64,000 nucleotides of DNA, from the NCBI RefSeq assembly GCF_965222285.1, contig NZ_OZ244942.1, positions 2,790,001-2,854,000 of the forward strand, in the 5' to 3' direction. The position numbers and the translations under genes are program-made. Positions within the stretch are counted from its first letter, which is position 1. Each line of letters opens with the position of its first letter. The notes under the pieces are model-generated. The model saw nothing but the letters and a program-made list of their open reading frames with translations, searched no databases and had not been told where the DNA came from. This DNA comes from Tepidicaulis sp002389665 (GTDB lineage Bacteria > Pseudomonadota > Alphaproteobacteria > Parvibaculales > Parvibaculaceae). Below, in pieces: positions 17,499 through 26,434 of the stretch.

Positions 17499-17861
17499 CT
17501 ATTCCGGTTCGGATATGGTCAATGGACCGCTCATCTGGTGAGGACGATCCATATCTGCGCGAGTGACATGGGGTTCGGGTCTTTGACCGTCGCGAAGGCA
17601 TTGCGCGCCGGGGTCCGGGACGGGGACACCGTTCCAGAACACCGTGCCGTCGAAGTCGAGTTCGAGATCGACGACCTGCGGCTCCGTCTCGGGCGGCGGG
17701 GCTGACAGGTTCTGCGGCATGTCGAGCTTCACCGCATGGGTCTGGATCGGGATGGTGATGATCAGCATGATCAGCAGCACCAGCATGACGTCGATCAGGG
17801 GCGTCGTGTTGACCTCCATCATCACGTCGTCTTCCTTGCCGTCGCCGACATTCATGGCCAT
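17499..17861 (-). pseudogene. ExbD/TolR-type protein, C-terminally replaced
   Basis: The N-terminal 83 residues are a normal ExbD start: a short cytoplasmic segment, the membrane helix PLIDVMLVLLIMLIITIPIQ and periplasmic VVDLELDFDGTVFWNGVPV. After that the sequence (from PDPGAQCLRDG) no longer resembles ExbD and stops after 120 residues instead of about 140. The gene is a chimera or remnant of an exbB-exbD-exbD operon for TonB energisation, and probably not functional. Confidence 0.7.
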
Positions 17862-17865
17862 GGGT

Positions 17866-18126
17866 TCACTCCTGCTGCGCCGCGCCGGAGACGGGCTCGG
17901 TGATGAAGGCGACCTTCTGGATGCCGTCGCGCTGACAGGTGACAGTCACCCGGCCGATGAACTCGAAGCCCGTATTCCGGTCGCCCCGGACATGGACTTC
18001 CGGTTGCGGCTCCAGCACCGCCACTTCCTTGATCCGGTCCAAAAGTTCGCGATTGTCCGCCATCTTCTCTTTGTTCCAGAAGACGGCGCCTTCGCCGTCG
18101 ACCGCCGCACGATGTTCTCCGGCCAC
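17866..18126 (-). pseudogene. ExbD C-terminal fragment
   Basis: The segment GEGAVFWNKEKMADNRELLD through RGDRNTGFEFIGRVTV and FITEPVSGA is the periplasmic half of an ExbD protein. The N-terminal membrane helix is missing: upstream sequence in this frame (MAGEHRAA) is unrelated. The fragment lies four bases before the second exbD, as in paired exbD genes. Together with 17499-17861 it marks a deletion junction at the left edge of the catabolic island. Confidence 0.7.
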
Positions 18127-18269
18127 GCCTGGGGGACGACAAGCACCTCACCATGATCGAAACCCAGTTCGGCAATATCGATCAACAGCTCAAGCGCTAT
18201 TCGCGGGCGGCTTGAGCCTGAAGGGTTGGTGGACTGACATAAAAAAAGGGACGCATCCTAGATGGTCCG

Positions 18270-19469
18270 TCAAAGTCCCAGAACGGCCTTTGCGATGACA
18301 TTGCGCTGGATTTCGTTCGAGCCGCCATAAATCGAAGCGGCGCGACCGAAATTATAGGCACTTGTCACGCTCACCGCATAGGCGGGCCCGACGGGCGCTT
18401 CATTGGCGATTCCCATCAAATGTTCCCTCTGGAACGGCATGGCGTAGAAGGCGGCTGCTTCGACGGCAAGCTCCGACAACGCCTGCTGAACTTCGGTCCC
18501 GACAATCTTCAAGGTCGAAGAAGAGGGGCCCGCAGGGCGGCCCGCCACCTCATCCGCGACGATCCGCAGATTGGTATATTCGAGCCCCGTAAGCTTTACC
18601 TCGATTTCGGAGAGCTTCGTCATGAATGCCAGATCGTCCGCCAGCGCCGTGCCATCGCCAAGCCTTTCCTGTCTGGCGATTTTTCTGAGGTGCGCGATCT
18701 TGCGCTTGGACTCGGGAACACCCGCAATGCCGGTGCGCTCATTGACGAGCAGGAACTTGGCGTAGGTCCAGCCCTTGTTTTCATCGCCGATGCGGTTCGT
18801 CACCGGCACCTTGACGTCAGTGAAAAAAACTTCGTTCAAGTGATGCAGGCCATCGATGGAAATGATGGGCTTCACCTCGATGCCGGGCGTCTTCATGTCG
18901 ATCAGAAGGAACGAGATACCTTCCTGCGGTTTAGCGGTCTCATCCGTTCGCACGAGACAGAATATCCAATCGGCTTCGTGGGCGTACGACGTCCAGATTT
19001 TCTGGCCGTTGACGATGTAATGGTCGCCCTGACGCACGGCCCTGGTCCTCAGCGAGGCGAGGTCCGATCCGGATCCTGGCTCCGAATAGCCTTGGCACCA
19101 CCAAACATCTCCCGACAATATACCCGGCAAATGCTGCTTCTTTTGTTCTTCGTTGCCGAAAGTGTAAATCACCGGCCCGACCATCGACAGACCGAAAGGC
19201 GACAGACGCGGCGCGTTAGCGGCGGCCATCTCCTCGTTGAAAATATGCTTCTGCATCGGCGTCCATCCAGTGCCGCCATACTGCCTGGGCCAATTGACCG
19301 CTACCCAGCCTTTCTCGTGGAGGTCCTTCTGCCAGCGCCTGAGCGCCCCGCGCTCGCCAGACGCGCCCACTGTCTCTCTCTCCGCGAGCTCCCTGGGGAG
19401 TTTTTCCGAAATGAACCGGCGGACTTCCGCGCGAAAGGCATCGTCCTCTTTCGTAAGCTCGATATCCAT
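18270..19469 (-). CDS. Acyl-CoA dehydrogenase A
   Basis: A 399-residue flavoprotein with complete acyl-CoA dehydrogenase features: CQGYSEPGSGSDLASLRTRA near residue 125, VNGQKIWTSYAHEADWIFC, LHHLNEVFFTDVKVP and the C-terminal YGGSNEIQRNVIAKAVLGL. It would introduce an alpha-beta double bond into an acyl-CoA and pass electrons to ETF. The start MDIELTKEDDAF at 19469 is favoured over an in-frame extension. A 234-base gap with a palindrome at 19506-19525 suggests its own promoter. It resembles the large subunit of heteromeric steroid/terpenoid side-chain dehydrogenases. Confidence 0.88.
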   Translation of the reverse strand: MDIELTKEDDAFRAEVRRFISEKLPRELAERETVGASGERGALRRWQKDLHEKGWVAVNWPRQYGGTGWTPMQKHIFNEEMAAANAPRLSPFGLSMVGPVIYTFGNEEQKKQHLPGILSGDVWWCQGYSEPGSGSDLASLRTRAVRQGDHYIVNGQKIWTSYAHEADWIFCLVRTDETAKPQEGISFLLIDMKTPGIEVKPIISIDGLHHLNEVFFTDVKVPVTNRIGDENKGWTYAKFLLVNERTGIAGVPESKRKIAHLRKIARQERLGDGTALADDLAFMTKLSEIEVKLTGLEYTNLRIVADEVAGRPAGPSSSTLKIVGTEVQQALSELAVEAAAFYAMPFQREHLMGIANEAPVGPAYAVSVTSAYNFGRAASIYGGSNEIQRNVIAKAVLGL

Positions 19470-19505
19470 CTGCTGACCTTTCGCGGCGACGATCCGGGTG
19501 ATTGT

Positions 19506-19525
19506 ATTTTTATTATAATGAATTT
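19506..19525 (-). promoter_or_regulatory. AT-rich operator-like palindrome, copy 1
   Basis: On the minus strand this reads AAATTCATTATAATAAAAAT. Its 16-base core AATTCATTATAATAAA is identical to the copy at 37453-37468. It lies 37 bases upstream of acyl-CoA dehydrogenase A. Confidence 0.55.
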
Positions 19526-19703
19526 CTCCGGGCGGGCAAAAGACCGAATTGTCCGCCTCTTTCAAAAAATTCCGTCGAAAGGTTGGCCGCGATAAATCCG
19601 CCTCTCTCCCCATTGCCGGGCCGATGCGAATATTACCGCGCCGTGAGTCGCGGCAACACACATCGACAACCGTATCCATGCTTCCCGATACCCGGGTCGG
19701 GGT

Positions 19704-20789
19704 CTAGGCAGCCCAGCCCTGCAAGTGCGCCGCTTCGAGACGAACCAGCTCCGGCCCGCCCAACAGCTGCCGATCGAAACCAATACGCTTGAACCAGTAA
19801 TGCAGGCCAAGCAGATCGGTGAAGCCCATGCCGCCATGAACCTCGGTCGCGGTGCGCGCGACGAAGCGGCCCACTTCCGACAAATGGCTCTTGGCATGAC
19901 ATGCCATGAGGCGCGCGTCGCCCGGCACCTCGTCCAGCGCATGGGCCGCATACCACACCAGCGAACGCGATGGTTCGAGAGCGGCCGCCATCTCGGCGCA
20001 GAGGTGTTTCACGGCCTGAAACGACCCGATCACACGACCGAACTGCTTGCGCTCTCCCGCATAAGCAACTGCTTTCTCGATCATCATCTGACCCGCGCCG
20101 AGGGTGTCGGAAGCAAGCATGACCCTACCTGCATCTATCACCCGCGCAACCGCGTCGGCGCTGGATCGAGGCAAGGGCTCAGCCGAGACCTGGTCGAAAA
20201 CAAGTTCGCCAACCGATCGGGTCTTGTCGATGGTGTCGAACGCCCGCCGCGACAAACCCTTCGCGCCGGGCAAAACGAGATGAAGTCCATGGTCGCTGTC
20301 GGCCACGATGTAGAGATCGGCCTCAGCCCAGTCGATTACGAAGAGGGCCTTGCCCGTGAGCGTTCCCTTCCCGGCTTTCACGCCGGCATCTTCGCGGACG
20401 CCGATGCTTTCCGTGACGGCCACGCCTGCGATAATCTCGCCTGCGGCGATCTTCGGCAGCCACTTTTCCTGCTGGGCCTCGCTGCCTGCAAGCATCAGCG
20501 CGAGCGGCGCCATGACGGCGGTCCCAAGGAAAGGCAGCGGCGCCACATACCGACCGAACATCTCGTAAACGATCGCCGCGTCGAGAAACCCAAGACCCAT
20601 GCCGCCAAAATCTTCCGGAATCAGCATTCCAGGGATACCCAGTTCGCTGGCGCCCGCCCACAGGGACCGCTGAACAGTATGCGTGTTCCCGGCGGCAAGG
20701 CGCACCTTGTCAAGCGGCGAATTCTGTTCAAGAAAACGGCGGACGCTGTCCTGCAACAGGCGCTGCTCTTCCGACAATGCAAATTCCAT
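19704..20789 (-). CDS. Acyl-CoA dehydrogenase B (small, divergent subunit)
   Basis: A 361-residue acyl-CoA dehydrogenase-family protein (MEFALSEEQRLLQDSVRRFL, GIPGMLIPEDFGGMGLGF, SFQAVKHLCAEMAAALEPSR, HGGMGFTDLLGLHYWFKR). Substrate-loop motifs are weaker than in its neighbours (VTESIGVREDAG in place of EPGSGSD). Such short partners form alpha2-beta2 heteromers with a canonical dehydrogenase in cholesterol side-chain degradation (ChsE1/ChsE2 type). It follows dehydrogenase C by 11 bases, so the two are probably co-translated partners. Confidence 0.85.
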   Translation of the reverse strand: MEFALSEEQRLLQDSVRRFLEQNSPLDKVRLAAGNTHTVQRSLWAGASELGIPGMLIPEDFGGMGLGFLDAAIVYEMFGRYVAPLPFLGTAVMAPLALMLAGSEAQQEKWLPKIAAGEIIAGVAVTESIGVREDAGVKAGKGTLTGKALFVIDWAEADLYIVADSDHGLHLVLPGAKGLSRRAFDTIDKTRSVGELVFDQVSAEPLPRSSADAVARVIDAGRVMLASDTLGAGQMMIEKAVAYAGERKQFGRVIGSFQAVKHLCAEMAAALEPSRSLVWYAAHALDEVPGDARLMACHAKSHLSEVGRFVARTATEVHGGMGFTDLLGLHYWFKRIGFDRQLLGGPELVRLEAAHLQGWAA

Positions 20790-20800
20790 CGGATAAATTC

Positions 20801-21994
20801 CTATTTTGCCAGCTTCGGTTCGCGCGGCATTCCAAGCCCACGTTCCGAAATAATGTTTTTCTGAATCTGCGCCGTGCCGCCGCCGATGATGAGCCCAAGC
20901 TGAAACATGTATCCCCACTGCCACGAGCCGTGGCTACGCAGATAGGGGCTGTCGTCGTAGAGAACGCCAAGCTCTCCCATGACGTCGATCGCGAGCGCCG
21001 ATATTTGATGGGTAAGTTCGCAGGACTGAAGCTTCACGATCAGACGCGCCAAGCCGGGATCCTCACCCTTGCTGGCGCTGGTCAGCAGCCGGAGCCCATT
21101 GAACTTCATGGCAGCAAGTTCTGCCTGAAGCCTTACCAGGCGGTCCCGGAAAATTGGATTGTCGATGGCCCGCTGCCCGTCGACAGTCTCCTCGTGCATC
21201 AGATCGACAAGGGCCTGGAACCTGGTTTCCATAGCGGCCGGATCGCCCAGCATTCCGCGTTCGTGTTTCAGCGTTGCGTTGGCGACGAACCACCCCTGCC
21301 CGCGCTGGCCGACGATCTGCGTCTTCGGCACGCGCACATCGGTGAAGAAGACTTCGTTGAATTCGGCATGGCCCGTCATGGTGGTGAGCGGACGGACTTC
21401 GATGCCGGGCGTCTTCATCGAGAAAATCAGATAGGAAATGCCTTCATGCTTCGGCTTGTCGGGCTCGGTGCGCACCAGGCAGAAGATCATGTCTGCCTCA
21501 TGCGCGGTGCTGGTCCAGATCTTCTGGCCGTTGATGACGAAATCGTCGCCATCGACAGTCGCCCTTGTCTGAAGGCTGGCGAGGTCCGAACCGGAACCAG
21601 GCTCGGAATATCCCTGGCACCAGACCACCTCGCCGCGAAGCGTCGGCTTCACCCATTTTTTCTTCTGCTCCTCGGTGCCAAGCTCGAGAAGCGTCGGCAC
21701 CAGCATGGAGATACCCTGGTTCTGCAACGCCGAAGGAACACGAGCAGCGGAAAATTCCTCCGCGATGATGCGCGATTCGAGAATATCCGGCTTTGCACCA
21801 TAGCCTCCGTAGTCTTTCGGAATCGTCCGCGCGGCATAGCCGTGCTGGATCAGCAGTTGCTGCCAGGAACAGGCTTCGGGAGACGGGCGCCCGGCAGCAC
21901 CGAGACCCTTAGGCGCCTGACTCTTGTATTTCGTCAGGAACGCCCTGACCTCTTCCCGGAAGGCCTCGTATTTGGGGCCATATGCCAGATCCAT
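20801..21994 (-). CDS. Acyl-CoA dehydrogenase C
   Basis: A 397-residue acyl-CoA dehydrogenase with the same motif set as dehydrogenase A (CQGYSEPGSGSDLASLQTRA, INGQKIWTSTAHEADMIFC, HAEFNEVFFTDVRVP) and a C-terminal GGGTAQIQKNIISERGLGMP. MDLAYGPKYEAF at 21994 is chosen as the start. It lies between the DUF35 gene and dehydrogenase B in one leftward operon, an arrangement that recalls steroid side-chain beta-oxidation clusters. Substrate is not known. Confidence 0.87.
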   Translation of the reverse strand: MDLAYGPKYEAFREEVRAFLTKYKSQAPKGLGAAGRPSPEACSWQQLLIQHGYAARTIPKDYGGYGAKPDILESRIIAEEFSAARVPSALQNQGISMLVPTLLELGTEEQKKKWVKPTLRGEVVWCQGYSEPGSGSDLASLQTRATVDGDDFVINGQKIWTSTAHEADMIFCLVRTEPDKPKHEGISYLIFSMKTPGIEVRPLTTMTGHAEFNEVFFTDVRVPKTQIVGQRGQGWFVANATLKHERGMLGDPAAMETRFQALVDLMHEETVDGQRAIDNPIFRDRLVRLQAELAAMKFNGLRLLTSASKGEDPGLARLIVKLQSCELTHQISALAIDVMGELGVLYDDSPYLRSHGSWQWGYMFQLGLIIGGGTAQIQKNIISERGLGMPREPKLAK

Positions 21995-22032
21995 TTTCGA
22001 TCTCCGATGCGTAGATGCGATTGGCTTTGCTT

Positions 22033-22455
22033 TTATTTCGGCGCAGGTTTGAAACACGGAAGCATGAATCCGTCGCCGATATCCCTGAAGACAAGGACCA
22101 CAGGCATGTCCAGTTCAACTGCCTCCGGGTCGCAGTCGAGCAAGCGCGTCGCCATGCGGACGCCTTCTTCCAATTCCGCGACCGCAGCTATGTAGGGCAC
22201 GTCGCGTGCGAAAGCCGGATGAAAGGGCTGGTAGGTCACCGTCCAGGAAAAAATGCGCCCGCGCCCGCTGCTCGGCATCCACTCGTAATCCGGCGAACCG
22301 CATTTTGCGCACATGTAGCGCGGAAGGAACCGCCAGGTATCACAATGGCTGCACTGCTGAAACCGCAGGACGCTGTCCTGGCAAAGCTTCCAGAACTCCG
22401 CGTCGACCGGATCGACGGTCGCGGGCTGAGGATATTTCGGTTGCTCAATTTCCAT
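22033..22455 (-). CDS. DUF35 OB-fold/zinc-ribbon protein, aldolase partner
   Basis: This 140-residue protein has the rubredoxin-like zinc ribbon CSHCDTWRFLPRYMCAKC near residue 35, then an OB-fold (GRIFSWTVTYQPFHPAFARD, then DMPVVLVFRDI). DUF35 proteins pair with lipid-transfer-protein thiolase homologues and, in steroid degradation, form the retro-aldolase or MaoC complexes that shorten side chains. The gene starts two bases after the thiolase-like gene stops, with a strong GGAGG site. A second such pair occurs at 58718-60279. Confidence 0.85.
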   Translation of the reverse strand: MEIEQPKYPQPATVDPVDAEFWKLCQDSVLRFQQCSHCDTWRFLPRYMCAKCGSPDYEWMPSSGRGRIFSWTVTYQPFHPAFARDVPYIAAVAELEEGVRMATRLLDCDPEAVELDMPVVLVFRDIGDGFMLPCFKPAPK

Positions 22456-22457
22456 TT

Positions 22458-23627
22458 TTACCTCCTCAAAATCGCGAGGCTGCCATCGCCGAGATCGCCC
22501 CATCCGGTCACGAGTCCGATTTCGGCATCCGGAATTTGCCGCTTGCCCGCATCGCCGCGCAATTGGCGGGTCGCCTCAAGCACATGATTGAGGCCCCACA
22601 CATGCGCCTCGCTCAAAAGCCCGCCATGCGTATTGAGCGGGAACTTGCCGCCGAGCTCGATCTGTCCATCCTTGACGAAATCGAGTGCGCCACCCGGCTC
22701 GAAATAACCCAGGGCTTCGAGCTGGAGCAGCACGACATAGGTGAAACAGTCGTAGACCTGCAGAAAGTCCATGTCCTTCGGTGTCACGCCGGCCATGGCG
22801 AAAGCGCGTGGCGCGGCGTAGCTCAAACCGATCTTGAAAGGATCCGGCCGTGACGGAATATCGTCGGCAGGATAAGGATGGCCCTCGGCCGCGCCGGAGA
22901 TATAGACCGGCCTGTGAGGCAAGTCCTTCGCCCGCTCGGCGCTCGTCACCACGACGGCGCAGGCCCCATCCGTCTCGAGACAGCAATCGAATAAACGGAA
23001 CGGCGAGGACACCATGCGCGACCGCATGTAATCGTCCATCGTCATCGGTTGACCGCAGGTCAGGGCGCGGTCGTTGAGTTGGGCATGCTTGCGGCACGCC
23101 ATCGCAATCCAACCCGTCGCCTCGGGGCCAACATTGTAAAGTTTCGAGTGCCGCGTCGCGAGCCAAGCATACATCTGCACCGGCAACAGAACGCCATAGG
23201 GGAGATAGTAACCCCGGATGGTCGAGGTCAGCGTGTTCATGTTCATTGGCCGGCTTGGCGGCACCCCCGCTTTTGGACGCAGCGCCGAGTAGCCATTCCA
23301 GCCGAGCGTGACCAGCACGTTGTCGCAGATACCGGAGGCCACGGCCATGGCGGCATTCTGCAACGCCGTAGTCGGGCTCGCGCCTCCCATGTTGACCGTC
23401 GATGCATATCGCAGCACATCGACGCCAAGGTTGGCGGCCAGTTCCTCCGAGGTTGTATAGACGGGCGGCGGCACCATGCCGTCGATGTCCCCAGGCTTCA
23501 GCCCCGCATCCGCGATGGCCCGCCTGGCGGCGTCTAGCATCATGGCCACGGCCGTCTGGTCCGACCCTTTTACATAGCCGGTCTCGCCGATCCCGACGAT
23601 CGCAGCCTTGTCGCTGAAATTCTTCAC
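22458..23627 (-). CDS. Lipid-transfer-protein/thiolase-like protein (Ltp type)
   Basis: A thiolase-superfamily protein of about 389 residues, SCP-x/Ltp type: KAAIVGIGETGYVKG, NMGGASPTTALQNAAMAVAS, DCCLETDGACAVVVTSAERA, TPKDMDFLQVYDCFTY and a C-terminal NTHGGLLSEAHVWGLNHV. With DUF35 partners these proteins catalyse retro-aldol cleavage of tertiary hydroxyacyl-CoAs. A GTG at 23627 with GAGGG seven bases upstream is the preferred start; a GTG at 23684 has a poorly spaced site. Cofactors and substrate cannot be read from sequence. Confidence 0.83.
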   Translation of the reverse strand: MKNFSDKAAIVGIGETGYVKGSDQTAVAMMLDAARRAIADAGLKPGDIDGMVPPPVYTTSEELAANLGVDVLRYASTVNMGGASPTTALQNAAMAVASGICDNVLVTLGWNGYSALRPKAGVPPSRPMNMNTLTSTIRGYYLPYGVLLPVQMYAWLATRHSKLYNVGPEATGWIAMACRKHAQLNDRALTCGQPMTMDDYMRSRMVSSPFRLFDCCLETDGACAVVVTSAERAKDLPHRPVYISGAAEGHPYPADDIPSRPDPFKIGLSYAAPRAFAMAGVTPKDMDFLQVYDCFTYVVLLQLEALGYFEPGGALDFVKDGQIELGGKFPLNTHGGLLSEAHVWGLNHVLEATRQLRGDAGKRQIPDAEIGLVTGWGDLGDGSLAILRR

Positions 23628-23714
23628 GAAACTGCCCTCATCATCATTGCCCAGGCACGCAGCCTTTTCGTTGATCCGCCGCACACCTTCCGTAGAAAAT
23701 ATTCTGTAGACAGA

Positions 23715-24809
23715 TCAAGTCGCCGGAATGAGACAGGAATGGACGGATTCCCGCCCCTCGATCTGGCGCGCCAGCGTCTTGATCGCCAGTTCAGCTTCCT
23801 CAAGCTCGAAATTATGAGTGTGCATGAGCTCAAGAGGATATTTGCGGCGCTCGATCATCTCGATCGCCTTCTTGTATCCCGACGACGTAACGCCGATCGC
23901 GCCCTTGATGGTGATTTCCTTCATGACGATAAGGTCGGACACAAAATCGGAGACAGGCTTGAATCCCTTGACGCCGGCAAGGACGACCGTTCCGCCCATA
24001 CGGACACAATCCAGGGCTTCACGGACCGGCTGAGTCGCGTAGGACGTAACCTCAACTATGACGTCCGCGCCCTTTCCGTTTGTCAACGCCCGCACGCGAT
24101 CGACAACATTTTCGTTCTGCACGTCGATGATGTGATCGGCGCCCAGAGCAAGCGCCATCTGGAGCTTTTTTGAATCGGCCGCAAGCCCCGTGACTATGAT
24201 CTTTCCCGCGCCGGCTTCACGTGCGGCAACGACGCTCGCAAGCCCGCGCTGTCCGGGTCCAAAAATCAAAACGGTATCGCCAACCTGCGTCTGCGGAATC
24301 TCGACCGCCCAGCGGAAGCCCGCACCCAGCGGATTGAACATGACCGCCAGTTCCGCCGGAAGGTTCTTGTCCATCTTGTGAAGGATCGTGTTGGGCGCGA
24401 GGTACATATATTGCGAATAGGCGCCCCAGAGGCCCGGTGACTCCGTGAGCGGAATATATGAGTAGATCTGGCGGCGGTCGCAGAGGTGATAATGCCCGCC
24501 GACACAGGTGTCGCAGCAATGGCACGACAACATCGTCTCGATGGCGACCCGATCACCAACATCGACGCCCCAGCGCCTGGCGGCCTTGTCGCCAATTGCC
24601 TCGATAATCCCGAGAGGTTCGTGGCCCGGAATCACCGGCATCGGAGTCTGCAAGACCCCTTCGTATTGTTCGTAGTCGCTGCCGCAAATGCCGCAGGCTT
24701 CGATGCGAAGGATGGCGCTGTCGTCGGCGATCTGGGGGATCGGCAAATCTCGGGCTTCGAGTTTGCGCGGAGCCGTCTGCACCATCGCCATCGATTTTTT
24801 CGGCAACAT
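23715..24809 (-). CDS. Zinc-dependent alcohol dehydrogenase
   Basis: A 364-residue medium-chain dehydrogenase. Catalytic-zinc ligands are in ACGICGSDYE and GHEPLG. The structural zinc cysteines are in SCHCCDTCVGGHYHLC. The NAD-binding motif is FGPGQRGLASVVAAREAGAG. It could oxidise an alcohol formed by the island's P450s, but substrate is unknown. MLPKKS at 24809 has GGGAG seven bases upstream. It heads the leftward operon with the Ltp, DUF35 and dehydrogenase genes, and shares a palindrome-containing promoter region with the divergent gene at 24958. Confidence 0.87.
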   Translation of the reverse strand: MLPKKSMAMVQTAPRKLEARDLPIPQIADDSAILRIEACGICGSDYEQYEGVLQTPMPVIPGHEPLGIIEAIGDKAARRWGVDVGDRVAIETMLSCHCCDTCVGGHYHLCDRRQIYSYIPLTESPGLWGAYSQYMYLAPNTILHKMDKNLPAELAVMFNPLGAGFRWAVEIPQTQVGDTVLIFGPGQRGLASVVAAREAGAGKIIVTGLAADSKKLQMALALGADHIIDVQNENVVDRVRALTNGKGADVIVEVTSYATQPVREALDCVRMGGTVVLAGVKGFKPVSDFVSDLIVMKEITIKGAIGVTSSGYKKAIEMIERRKYPLELMHTHNFELEEAELAIKTLARQIEGRESVHSCLIPAT

Positions 24810-24850
24810 TTTCAACTCCCTGCTTGGTGTCGGCACCGACGACGCGTCGA

Positions 24851-24886
24851 TAACACATATATATTTTTTTATCCTTGTATGTGTTA
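24851..24886. promoter_or_regulatory. Inverted repeat in the divergent ADH/CMD promoter
   Basis: TAACACATA (24851-24859) is perfectly complementary to TATGTGTTA (24878-24886), with an AT-rich 18-base spacer. It lies midway between starts at 24809 and 24958 and is a good operator candidate, perhaps for the IclR regulator encoded at 28536. Confidence 0.55.
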
Positions 24887-24957
24887 TAAAGATTCAAACG
24901 TAGAATGCGAAGCCCTAAACTTCCGCTTCGCAAAATTTCGGGGAGGACAAAATAATA

Positions 24958-25527
24958 ATGACCGATGAAACGCCCAGGGTTCCCCTGCTGTCGATAGCGG
25001 AAGCGGCGACCGCAGCCGCGAAAGCCGGCATATCCGAACAAATGGCGCCACTCAGCGTATTCAGGGTCTTGCTCCGCCATCCCGATGTAGCGCGCGAGCT
25101 TGCCTCGACGCTGAACACCCTGCTTTTCCAGGGCAACAAGCTCGATGCAAGACTGCGCGAACTCATCATCATGCGTATCGGCTGGAAGACGAAATCGCTC
25201 TATGAATGGACACAGCATTGGCGGGTCGCCCGCATGCTGGACATTCCGGAGGCGGATCTGGTCGCCACGCGGGACTGGAAAAACGCTTCCTGCCTGTCCG
25301 ACGCCGACCGTGCCATTCTCGCCGCGACCGACGAGACGCTCGACGGCGGCATGATTTCGGACGCCACCTGGACTGCCTGTGCGGCACACCTGAAAACGGT
25401 AGAAGAACGGATCGAACTGGTTGTTGCCATCGGAAACTGGACGCTTTTCTCGCAACTACTCAAAAGCCTGAAGATTCCGCTTGAGGATGGCGTCGTCGCC
25501 TGGCCACCGGACGGCAAGAAACCTTGA
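24958..25527 (+). CDS. Carboxymuconolactone decarboxylase-family protein
   Basis: A 189-residue AhpD/CMD-like helical protein (LARLRELIIMRIGWKTKSLY-type region, here DARLRELIIMRIGWKTKSLY, then EWTQHWRVARMLDI). The CxxC of AhpD peroxidases is absent; the position has tyrosine and tryptophan residues, as in CMD-like members found in catabolic clusters. GGGGAGGAC lies 12 bases upstream of the ATG. It opens a rightward operon with the MaoC and FadH-like genes. Its reaction is unknown. Confidence 0.8.
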   Translation: MTDETPRVPLLSIAEAATAAAKAGISEQMAPLSVFRVLLRHPDVARELASTLNTLLFQGNKLDARLRELIIMRIGWKTKSLYEWTQHWRVARMLDIPEADLVATRDWKNASCLSDADRAILAATDETLDGGMISDATWTACAAHLKTVEERIELVVAIGNWTLFSQLLKSLKIPLEDGVVAWPPDGKKP

Positions 25528-25566
25528 GCGGACGAGAAATGACAATTGCGGAACAGGATTACGATA

Positions 25567-26415
25567 ATGAGCGGGAAAAAGGCGATTTCGAAGGATCTGG
25601 TCGGCATGACGTTTCCGGCCGTCGATGTGGAATGGTCCGACAAGGACACGATGCTCTATGCACTCGGCGTCGGCGCTCGACCCGCCGATGGGCTTGATTT
25701 CATTTATGAAGGCAGAGGACCGAAAGTTCTGCCGACCTACGCCGTCATCCCCGGCGGGCGAGGGCTCGCAGGGCTGATGAGCGGCGTCGAGATGAAGTTG
25801 GAAATGCTGCTGCATGGCGAGCAATCCGTCGAGTTGCTGCGTCCCCTGCCCTCATCGGCCAAGGTCAAGATAACGGCGCGCGTTTCCGAGGTTTGGGACA
25901 AAGGCAAGGCGGCCGTTATCGGAGTTGAGAGTACAGGTTCCGACGAGAAGGGCCCCCTCTTCAAAACTCACGCGACGCTATTTGTACGCGGCGCCGGTGG
26001 ATTCGGCGGAGAGCGCGGCCCTGCGAGCGTCGACTCGACGCCGCCAGAGCGGACGCCTGACGCAGTGGTCGAGGATATGACGCGTCCCGAGCAAGGGGCA
26101 ATCTACCGCCTCTCGGGCGACCGCAATCCGATCCACATCGATCCGGACTTCGCCAAACTGGGCGGCTTTGAAAAGCCCTTCGTTCACGGGCTTTGCACAT
26201 ATGGCTTTGTCGGTCGCGCGGTCCTGCGCGAGCTTTGCGGCAACGATCCCGCCCGTTTCAAATCTCTCAGCGGACGCTTTGCCGCTCAGGTCTATTTCGG
26301 CGACACCATTATAACGAAGATGTGGAAAACGGGCGACGGAGTCGCGATCGTGCAGGCCGAGACGCAAAACGGCAATGTCGTACTGTCTCAGGCCAAAGCA
26401 GAATTCAAGCCCTGA
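25567..26415 (+). CDS. MaoC-like enoyl-CoA hydratase 2
   Basis: A 282-residue double-hotdog hydratase. The active-site motif is intact: YRLSGDRNPIHIDPDFAKLG, with catalytic Asp and His, followed by KPFVHGLCTYGF. The N-terminal half is the degenerate hotdog (MTFPAVDVEWSDKDTMLYAL). It would hydrate a trans-2-enoyl-CoA to the (R)-3-hydroxyacyl-CoA, as in bile-acid or steroid side-chain oxidation. ATG 25567 is chosen; a TTG at 25546 is also in frame. It lies in an operon with the CMD and FadH-like genes. Confidence 0.85.
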   Translation: MSGKKAISKDLVGMTFPAVDVEWSDKDTMLYALGVGARPADGLDFIYEGRGPKVLPTYAVIPGGRGLAGLMSGVEMKLEMLLHGEQSVELLRPLPSSAKVKITARVSEVWDKGKAAVIGVESTGSDEKGPLFKTHATLFVRGAGGFGGERGPASVDSTPPERTPDAVVEDMTRPEQGAIYRLSGDRNPIHIDPDFAKLGGFEKPFVHGLCTYGFVGRAVLRELCGNDPARFKSLSGRFAAQVYFGDTIITKMWKTGDGVAIVQAETQNGNVVLSQAKAEFKP

Positions 26416-26434
26416 CGGACGGAAATTGGTCGAA

